Shown: piece after piece, positions 58,232-64,000 of the stretch | How the letters are laid out: every line of letters begins with the position of its first letter | How positions within the stretch are numbered: position 1 is the first letter of the stretch | Assembly: GCF_000311745.1 (NCBI RefSeq) | Contig: NZ_HE978531.1 | Location: forward strand, 878,540 to 942,539 | Length of the DNA stretch: 64,000 nucleotides | DNA from: Anaerococcus obesiensis ph10 | Lineage (GTDB): Bacteria; Bacillota; Clostridia; Tissierellales; Peptoniphilaceae | Reading direction: 5' to 3' | The notes under the pieces: model-generated | The model's database searches: none | What the model was told of the DNA's origin: nothing | Seen by the model: the letters and a program-made list of their open reading frames with translations, nothing else | Made by a program: the position numbers and the translations under genes

Positions 58232-58789
58232 ATGAGTCTTATTTCAATTTTAATTTTAGCTATCGGACTTAGCATGGATGCTTTTGCAGCAAGCATTTGT
58301 CAAGGTCTTCAAATAAAAGAAAATAACATAAAAAATACCCTAAGCATTGGACTTTGTTTTGGAATTTTCCAAGCACTTATGCCTATTCTTGGTTATTTTC
58401 TAGCATCAAGTTTTGCAAATTCAATCAAAGCAATTGACCATTGGGTTGCCTTTATTTTATTATTTATAATTGGCTTCCAAATGATAAGAGAATCAAAAGA
58501 TGCAAGCTGTAAAATAAGCCACGGCTTAAGCTTAAAATCTTTATTTTCACTTGGAATCGCAACAAGCATTGATGCAATGGCAGTTGGAGTTTCCTTTGCA
58601 TTTTTGAATGTAAATATATTTTCTTCAAGCACAATAATAGGAATCACAACCTTTATTCTCTCATCAATAGCCTTTAAAATAGGAAATAAATTGGGCATGA
58701 AAAGCAAACAAATTTCAGAGCTTATTGGCGGAGTAATTTTAATTTTATTAGGAACAAAAATTCTAATTGAGCACTTATTTTTACAATAA
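58232..58789 (+). CDS. mntP: Manganese efflux pump MntP
   Basis: The 185-residue, six-helix exporter has ILAIGLSMDAFAASICQGL and the repeated half SLGIATSIDAMAVGVSFAF with the conserved aspartates of the pump (D in SMDAF and SIDAM). The start at 58232 follows AAAGGAGTAGCA; the frame continues upstream to 58199 without a site. I saw no yybP-ykoY manganese riboswitch in the short upstream gap. Confidence 0.94.
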   Translation: MSLISILILAIGLSMDAFAASICQGLQIKENNIKNTLSIGLCFGIFQALMPILGYFLASSFANSIKAIDHWVAFILLFIIGFQMIRESKDASCKISHGLSLKSLFSLGIATSIDAMAVGVSFAFLNVNIFSSSTIIGITTFILSSIAFKIGNKLGMKSKQISELIGGVILILLGTKILIEHLFLQ

Positions 58790-58806
58790 GCGCTTTTTAT
58801 TTGCAA

Positions 58807-58847
58807 TTAAAAAAACTTCCATTTTTCTTGGAAGTTTTTATTTTTTT
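58807..58847. terminator. Bidirectional terminator, mntP / phosphoribosyltransferase
   Basis: AAAAAAACTTCCA, loop TTTTTCT, TGGAAGTTTTTATTTTTTT between convergent genes. Confidence 0.9.
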
Positions 58848-58852
58848 AATAT

Positions 58853-59389
58853 TTAAATTTCAAAAATTGGAAGTTTTTCTAAAAATATTATATCATCCCT
58901 ATTAGCTGCATCTCCTTCTGCAAGAATCGCAAGTTTTTGAACAACCTCTCCTCCTGCTTTTTTCACAAGATTTTCTAAAGCTTTTATAGATTCTCCTGTG
59001 GAAATTACATCATCAACTAGGGCTACTTTCTTCCCTTTTATTTTTTCTACATCTTTAAAATCCAAAAATAATTTTTGGGTATTTTTTGTTGTAATTGACT
59101 TTACTTCTACACTTACAGGATTTTCCATGTAGGATTTTTGTGATTTTCTTGCAACTACAAATGATTTTTCTCCAATATTTCTTGCAATTTCATGTGCAAG
59201 GGCTATACCTTTTGCTTCTGCTGTAAGAATTATATCGCAATCAATTTTTTTACTTAATTCATATCCTGCTTTTGTTGCAAGCTCTGTATCTCCCAATAAA
59301 ACAAATGATGCAATTTTTAAATTATCTGATATTTGTATTATTGGCAAATTTCTTTCGACTCCACACACATTTAATTTATAATAATCCAT
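58853..59389 (-). CDS. Adenine/xanthine-type phosphoribosyltransferase
   Basis: The 178-residue type I phosphoribosyltransferase has the PRPP-binding motif VALVDDVISTGES (near residue 122), the TAEAKGIALAHEIAR loop and a hood with FVVARKSQKSYMENPV. It resembles adenine phosphoribosyltransferases and the related xanthine enzymes; the base cannot be fixed from sequence reading. It starts 8 bases behind the purine-permease gene, so import and salvage are coupled. Confidence 0.85.
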   Translation of the reverse strand: MDYYKLNVCGVERNLPIIQISDNLKIASFVLLGDTELATKAGYELSKKIDCDIILTAEAKGIALAHEIARNIGEKSFVVARKSQKSYMENPVSVEVKSITTKNTQKLFLDFKDVEKIKGKKVALVDDVISTGESIKALENLVKKAGGEVVQKLAILAEGDAANRDDIIFLEKLPIFEI

Positions 59390-59397
59390 AAAATCTC

Positions 59398-60459
59398 CTA
59401 TAAAATTATAAATTTAAGAATTACTCCTGCTACAAGTCCCATAAAAGGATCGCTTGCTGCAGTTGTTGCCATAGCTATACCTGCAACTAATATTGTATCG
59501 CCTCCTCCTGCAAAAGCAAGATTTGCATTTGTTGGAACTGTTACAAGAGCGCCAAGTACAAATAAAAATCCGTGGATTGATTCTCCTGGAACATATTTTC
59601 CAAGTTTTGGCAAAAATCCCATAAACATTATTACTCCAAGAATTGCCATCATCAAAATTCCAGAATTAATTGGATTATCGCTTGCTCCTGTTGCAGAAAT
59701 TATTGCCTCAACTGGAGCTCCCCCAAAAAGTGAAGAAATAGAATCAGCAAGACCTGAATAAACTGTCAAATGATCAATATTTGCAGTCAAATTTCCATCT
59801 CCAAGAGATGCTGTAATATTTCCAAAGGCAATATTTGCACCAATTGTAAGGCAAGCAAGAGATAAAGAACCTCTGATAACTTTTTTATTTAAAATAGGTT
59901 TTTTAATAGAAAGTTTTCTTTCTTCTTTTTTAATCTCTTTTCCTATTTCCATTTTCATAATATTTGCATAAATTGAAGAAATAACAACAGAAATTATAAT
60001 AGTGTAAACAAGATTTCTTCCAGAAACAAAATATGTTATAAGGGCTGAAATTATAGAAATTAAACTTACCATTTTTGTTTCAAGTTTTAGTCCATCAATT
60101 GCAATTTTTGCAAGAATCAATCCAACTCCTGCCATCATTCCATTTAATACATAAACTCCAGCCAAATCAACAATAAAATTTAAGCTTCCAGTAATTCCAA
60201 GTATGGACATAATAATTCCTGCCCAAAATACAACCGACAATCTTTCCCTAATATTATCGCCATAAGATCCTGCAAGGGCAATTGTTTCAGCTTGCATAGA
60301 AATTGGAATTGGAGATTGCAAAAGCATACAAGCAACTACTCCCACAGCAAAACCAAGCGAAGTTGGAAATGCAGAAAAACCTACCGAAAGTGCCAAAAGT
60401 GCTTGGGGAATTCCATTAATTACAACCCCCAAGGCTGCCATAATGTCATTAAAAGTCAT
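59398..60459 (-). CDS. NCS2-like purine permease
   Basis: The 353-residue protein has about ten membrane helices with FGGAPVEAIISATGAS in the later half, resembling the FGGxP-type motif of nucleobase permeases, and QSPIPISMQAETIALAG near residue 50. It is shorter than most NCS2 members (about 430 residues), so it may be a distinct subgroup. Coupling to a phosphoribosyltransferase supports a purine base as substrate. AGGAGG lies 7 bases before the ATG; no purine riboswitch is evident upstream. Confidence 0.8.
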   Translation of the reverse strand: MTFNDIMAALGVVINGIPQALLALSVGFSAFPTSLGFAVGVVACMLLQSPIPISMQAETIALAGSYGDNIRERLSVVFWAGIIMSILGITGSLNFIVDLAGVYVLNGMMAGVGLILAKIAIDGLKLETKMVSLISIISALITYFVSGRNLVYTIIISVVISSIYANIMKMEIGKEIKKEERKLSIKKPILNKKVIRGSLSLACLTIGANIAFGNITASLGDGNLTANIDHLTVYSGLADSISSLFGGAPVEAIISATGASDNPINSGILMMAILGVIMFMGFLPKLGKYVPGESIHGFLFVLGALVTVPTNANLAFAGGGDTILVAGIAMATTAASDPFMGLVAGVILKFIIL

Positions 60460-60520
60460 AAGACCTCCTAAAAATTTATTTTAAAAATCCGAATAAAATT
60501 ATACCATATTTAGAAAATAA

Positions 60521-60546
60521 AAAAAGGCAGAAATTAATCTGCCTTA
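60521..60546 (-). terminator. Terminator hairpin beyond the cyclophilin gene
   Basis: AAGGCAGA, loop AATTAA, TCTGCCTT with a T-run on the minus strand. It resembles the half-copy at the ppiA stop and is separated from it by the long palindrome. Confidence 0.75.
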
Positions 60547-60766
60547 AATCTTTGATAAAGTATTCAAATCCTCATGCTAAGAATATCATACGGAAAAAAT
60601 TGCTTTGATTTCAAATTTAAAAATTCGTGCAAAATCGCACTGTTCGAGCTTTAGCGAGTTTGCGATTTTAGAATTTTAAAATTTAGAAATCAACAATTTT
60701 TGAAGTCCGATATTCGTGCTTGAGGATTTGTATGCGTTATAAGTAAGAAATTAATCTGCCGTAAAT
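60529..60766. repeat. 194-bp imperfect palindrome between 21-bp direct repeats
   Basis: Direct repeats at 60529-60549 and 60746-60766 (AGAAATTAATCTGCC[T/G]TAAAT, one mismatch) flank an inverted repeat from about 60551 to 60744. Its outer arms are CAAATCCTCATGC.../...GCTTGAGGATTTG and the inner arms AAAATCGCA/TGCGATTTT around a 20-base loop. It has no ORF. Such a structure fits a small non-autonomous repeat inserted in the ppiA terminator. This covers the 307-base gap before the permease gene, apart from the permease leader. Confidence 0.7.
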
Positions 60767-61285
60767 TTACATTTTTTCAACTTCAGGATAATCAATTCTC
60801 TTTGTATCAACTGTAACTTTTTTGATTTTTACATCTTCAAGAGGTCTGTCATTATAATCTGTTTTTACATTTGCGATTTTGTCAATTTCATCCATACCCT
60901 CAATAATTTTTCCAAATCCTGCATAATCTCCGTCAAGATGTGGACTTTTTTTGTGCATTATAAAAAATTGACTTCCTGCAGAATCTGGCATAAATGATCT
61001 TGCCATTGATAAAACTCCTTTATCATGGAGCAGATTATTTTCAAAACCATTTGAAGAAAATTCTCCTTTTATAGCATATCCAGGGCCACCCATTCCACTT
61101 CCTTGTGGATCTCCTCCTTGAATCATAAAATCTTTTATAATCCTGTGAAAAATTAGCCCATCATAAAAATTATTTTTTATTAATGAAATAAAATTATTTA
61201 CAGTATTTGGAGCAATTTCTGGATATAATTCAGCTTTAAAGATTGCACCATTTTCCATTTCAAATGTAACTATTGGATTTTCCAT
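60767..61285 (-). CDS. Peptidyl-prolyl cis-trans isomerase, cyclophilin type
   Basis: The 172-residue cyclophilin has NFISLIKNNFYDGLIFHRIIKDFMIQGGDPQGSGMGGPGY, with the active Arg and Phe/Met/Gln residues, SMARSFMPDSAGSQFFIM, and HLDGDYAGFGKIIEGMD. No signal peptide, so it should act in the cytoplasm. AAGGAGAAAT precedes the ATG. Its stop codon touches the right-hand direct repeat of the palindromic element. Confidence 0.95.
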   Translation of the reverse strand: MENPIVTFEMENGAIFKAELYPEIAPNTVNNFISLIKNNFYDGLIFHRIIKDFMIQGGDPQGSGMGGPGYAIKGEFSSNGFENNLLHDKGVLSMARSFMPDSAGSQFFIMHKKSPHLDGDYAGFGKIIEGMDEIDKIANVKTDYNDRPLEDVKIKKVTVDTKRIDYPEVEKM

Positions 61286-61377
61286 TTATTTCTCCTTTAA
61301 AATTATTTTTATTAGAATTTAATTTTCTGTATAAATTCATAATTTATTATACTATTGTCCTTGATTTTGCCACAAAA

Positions 61378-63882
61378 TTATTTCGCCTTTTTATTTATAG
61401 CATAAAATAAGGTCATTGCAGAAAAAATCAAAGATGAACCCCTAGAATAGGAAAGATATTTTTCTTCCCAAAAACTTGCATACTTATCCTTATAAGCCTT
61501 GAGCCCTTCAAAAGAATAAAAATGATCTCCCAATTTAAAAATCGTATATACCATTCTCTCTTGCAAAAACGAATGTCTCATAACTCCTACATTTGAAAGT
61601 GGAGCCATCCCAAGATCAAAATATTTTATATTATTTTCTTTCAAATATGTGAAAATATTTATAAACAAATAATCCATCAAGCCATCAACATTTTCTTCAT
61701 AACGCATAAGGTCAACTGTTGCCCAATTTTCTACATAAATTGGCGATAAATTTGCAAAAGCAATTATTTTTTGATTAGGATTTTTTATTACAGCAATATC
61801 TCCGCTATTCAAATAATCTTTGTCAAAAAATCCCAAAGAAAATCCCTTTTCTTTGCCTTCTCCAAGCCAAGAATTAGAAATTTCTTGAAGTCTTTTTATA
61901 GTTTTTCCATCAAAAGGTCCTTGCAAAATTTCAAAACTATATCCATCTCTACCAAGTTTATTTATAGTTTTTCTTAGATTTTTCTTTTTCTTGCCATCAA
62001 GATTAAATTGTTCAAGATTTACATTTGCACTTTCCCCAAATTTCATAAAATTGAAACCATATTCATGAACTTTCATTGTTATATCTTTATTTATTTCATA
62101 AAAAACAATATTATAACCCAAATCATCAGCTTCATAAATAAATTTTTCCAAAAGCTCATCAAAATATTTTTCATTTCCAATAGGATCTCCCATGACAATT
62201 ACCTTATCGCCCACTGTCCTAATTTGAAGACAAGCCAAATCATATTCATCATTTTTTAACCAATAAAGATCCTTATCATCCAAAAAAGAGAGAAAAGCTT
62301 CTTTGGAACCTCCCTGATTTTTAAGTAAATTTATATACCTATCATAATCAAATTTTTCCCCAACTTTTAACCTAGGGCCTTGCAAATTCCTAATCAAAAG
62401 ATAAACAATAAAATAAATTATTGATATTGTAGCAATTATTGAAATAAAATTATACTCAAAAGGAATCAGAATAAAATCATTAGTCTCACTAATATTCACA
62501 TCAATGATAGAGCCACGTTTCAAAATTTTCCCTACATAAACTATGAGCATAAAATTTGTCAAAAGTAAATCAATAAACCTATCTTCGCTAGCATAAATAA
62601 ATTGTTTGGTATAAAGTTCATCTTTTGTAAGTAGATTAATTACAAACATTATAAAAATATAAATAAGAGTAGATAAACTATAACCAGTTATATAAGTATA
62701 GCAAAATACAAGAATTAACATTATGGTATTTAAAAGAAAAGATTTTTTCTGTTTTGAAATATAAGCTCTTGCCATAACTATAAATATAAATCCAAAAAGA
62801 AGAGATGGAAACTGATAAATAGCCGAAGCTCTTATAGGATTTAATTTTGTAAGAAGACCTCCACCATAAGCCTTATCTGGCAAAGTTGCAGCCAAAATCA
62901 TAAAAAGTCCAAAAATATACAATAAAAAAGTATTCAAAACCAAAATAATATTTTTGAAAAGTCTTTTTACAAAAGCAGATTCCTTAAATTGAAAAGCAAT
63001 TGTAAAATTTTTAGTAAAAAATACAAAAGCAAGGCAAAATGGAACAATATAGTAAAACATTCTATAAAGAAGAATCCAAGCAAGTGCCAATTCTTGATTT
63101 ATACCCTGACTTTTTAAAGCAAACAAAATTATAAGGTCAAAAGAACCGATGGCACCAGGAATCATAGAAATATATCCTACAATATTTGCCGCAACAACCA
63201 AAGTTGATAAACTAAGCAAATCAAATTTAATCCCCATTAAATACCCAATAACCACAAAGGCACTCATAACTCCAAACCATTCAGCAATTGAGATTAAAAA
63301 TAATTTTATTTGATTTTTTCTAGAAAATTTAATCTTTCCCAAAAAAGACAAAGCCAATACAAAAGGAATATACAAACTTGCACCAACAAGCAAAAGCGTA
63401 TAACTTTGTAAATTTGGATTTGAGTGAAACATTAAAGAAATTAAGGAAATAATAGAAAAAAACGATAAACCACATGGCAAAAATACCAAAAGCTGTAAGA
63501 TTTTTTTCACAAGCTTTGTAGCTTCATGTCCCTTACCATAAAAAGCCGTTCTAAGTCCAATAGAAATAAATCCACCAAGCCCCAAAAGATCATTAAAATT
63601 ATTAATGCAAAATCCAGTTTCTCCTATGTATTTTTTATCATAATTATTTCCAAGCTCTTCATTCAAAATAAAATCATACAAGCTTGCTGGAATATTAGCA
63701 AAAATTCCATAGATTCCCATAAAAAGTAATGTAATAACCGATAAGCTAGAAAAAATAAATTTTACATCTTCAAGTTTTATTTCTTTGGATATTTTTCTAA
63801 ATTCTACAATTACAAGAATTAATACAGATGTAAAAAATATTTTCTTAAATATTTCCTTAAAATTACTCAATTTTTCTTTCAT
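61378..63882 (-). CDS. mprF: Phosphatidylglycerol lysyltransferase MprF
   Basis: The 834-residue protein has an N-terminal flippase part (about 14 hydrophobic helices, residues 1-~490; NDLLGLGGFISIGLRTAFYG, IPGAIGSFDLIILFALKSQG) and a C-terminal DUF2156 synthase domain (residues ~510-820; VMGDPIGNEKYFDELLEKF, SANVNLEQFNLDGKKKKNLRKTINKL, FANLSPIYVENWATVDLMRY, YFDLGMAPLSNVG). It transfers lysine from Lys-tRNA to phosphatidylglycerol and flips the product, which lowers the negative surface charge and gives resistance to cationic peptides. Lysine as the amino acid is inferred from the family; alanine is an alternative. Confidence 0.93.
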   Translation of the reverse strand: MKEKLSNFKEIFKKIFFTSVLILVIVEFRKISKEIKLEDVKFIFSSLSVITLLFMGIYGIFANIPASLYDFILNEELGNNYDKKYIGETGFCINNFNDLLGLGGFISIGLRTAFYGKGHEATKLVKKILQLLVFLPCGLSFFSIISLISLMFHSNPNLQSYTLLLVGASLYIPFVLALSFLGKIKFSRKNQIKLFLISIAEWFGVMSAFVVIGYLMGIKFDLLSLSTLVVAANIVGYISMIPGAIGSFDLIILFALKSQGINQELALAWILLYRMFYYIVPFCLAFVFFTKNFTIAFQFKESAFVKRLFKNIILVLNTFLLYIFGLFMILAATLPDKAYGGGLLTKLNPIRASAIYQFPSLLFGFIFIVMARAYISKQKKSFLLNTIMLILVFCYTYITGYSLSTLIYIFIMFVINLLTKDELYTKQFIYASEDRFIDLLLTNFMLIVYVGKILKRGSIIDVNISETNDFILIPFEYNFISIIATISIIYFIVYLLIRNLQGPRLKVGEKFDYDRYINLLKNQGGSKEAFLSFLDDKDLYWLKNDEYDLACLQIRTVGDKVIVMGDPIGNEKYFDELLEKFIYEADDLGYNIVFYEINKDITMKVHEYGFNFMKFGESANVNLEQFNLDGKKKKNLRKTINKLGRDGYSFEILQGPFDGKTIKRLQEISNSWLGEGKEKGFSLGFFDKDYLNSGDIAVIKNPNQKIIAFANLSPIYVENWATVDLMRYEENVDGLMDYLFINIFTYLKENNIKYFDLGMAPLSNVGVMRHSFLQERMVYTIFKLGDHFYSFEGLKAYKDKYASFWEEKYLSYSRGSSLIFSAMTLFYAINKKAK

Positions 63883-63927
63883 TTAATTTCCTCATTAAAT
63901 TTTAAATAAAATTTCAATAATATTCTT

Positions 63928-63956
63928 AAAAAAAAGACGGGGACTTCCCCGCCTTT
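63928..63956 (-). terminator. Terminator of a gene beyond the right edge
   Basis: On the minus strand GGCGGGGA, short loop, TCCCCGTC and T8. It is GC-rich and must end a minus-strand gene outside the window, since mprF begins downstream. Confidence 0.85.
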
Positions 63957-64000
63957 TAATGAAAGTATTTTATTTCAAATTTTTAGCTAAATTAAGCTAT

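Noticed and set aside
63961..64000. C-terminus of a gene at the right edge
   Set aside because: All three minus-strand frames meet a stop within the last 40 bases, so the end of the neighbouring gene cannot be placed.

Overview
The window is very AT-rich DNA from a low-GC Gram-positive anaerobe. Shine-Dalgarno sites are strong (AGGAGG-type), almost all genes are housekeeping or fermentative, and there is a butyrate-forming gene set, a superoxide reductase, branched-chain amino-acid uptake and MprF/OatA-type envelope genes. Together these suggest a Peptoniphilaceae/Tissierellia-type Firmicute such as Anaerococcus or a relative. That assignment is inference from gene content, not from a marker gene. 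No rRNA, CRISPR array, prophage or complete insertion sequence was seen.

Layout. 1-11 kb: a partial lipoprotein gene, a domain-permuted PstS-like phosphate-binding protein, asnA, recQ, a frameshifted DUF4097 protein, truA and the ECF vitamin-transporter core ecfT-ecfA2-ecfA1, an L,D-transpeptidase, and a frameshifted RlmL-type RNA methyltransferase. 11-24 kb: superoxide reductase, a VanRS-like two-component system facing an unknown lipoprotein, two DegV proteins, an MBL-fold hydrolase, YbaK, a DMT permease, hisS, a DUF6873-like gene, tRNA-Cys/Gly/Phe, a VOC protein, rlmH-trmB and a PadR/membrane-protein pair. 24-38 kb: livJ-livH-livM-livG-livF, an OatA-like acyltransferase, a MoxR-VWA pair, murJ, a VanY-like protein lacking key residues, murI and ispE. 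38-48 kb: butyrate genes (hbd; a CoA-transferase; bcd-etfB-etfA) divergent from a lactate-dehydrogenase-lrgAB operon, then an HTH-ATP-cone protein. 48-64 kb: guaB, purL and purH behind a leader ORF/attenuator; an XRE-ImmA-mnmM operon; an S41 protease; mntP; a purine salvage pair; a long palindromic repeat; a cyclophilin; and mprF.

How the genes fit together. The bcd-etfBA, CoA-transferase and hbd genes make the reductive end of crotonyl-CoA-to-butyrate metabolism; thiolase and crotonase must lie elsewhere. Rex-like sites at the bcd and hbd promoters suggest NADH/NAD control. The neighbouring lactate dehydrogenase with LrgAB, behind a perfect 21-bp palindrome, suggests lactate/pyruvate handling feeding the same electron-transfer flavoproteins. 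purH-purL-guaB and the permease/phosphoribosyltransferase pair cover late purine synthesis and salvage.

A caution for the whole window: four genes (DUF4097 twice, the RlmL-type methyltransferase, purL and the S41 protease) carry frameshifts, and each is repaired by one additional A in an A-run of the coding strand. That uniform pattern, including an otherwise intact purL, points first to homopolymer under-calling in the sequence. True pseudogenes or polymerase slippage are the alternatives.

The most unusual items are the purH leader with an ORF ending inside a terminator hairpin, the operator-like motif array between it and the XRE gene, the 194-bp palindrome flanked by 21-bp direct repeats, the HTH-ATP-cone protein, the VanY-like protein with replaced catalytic residues, and the TAGGAA direct-repeat array before the lipoprotein gene next to the VanRS-like system.
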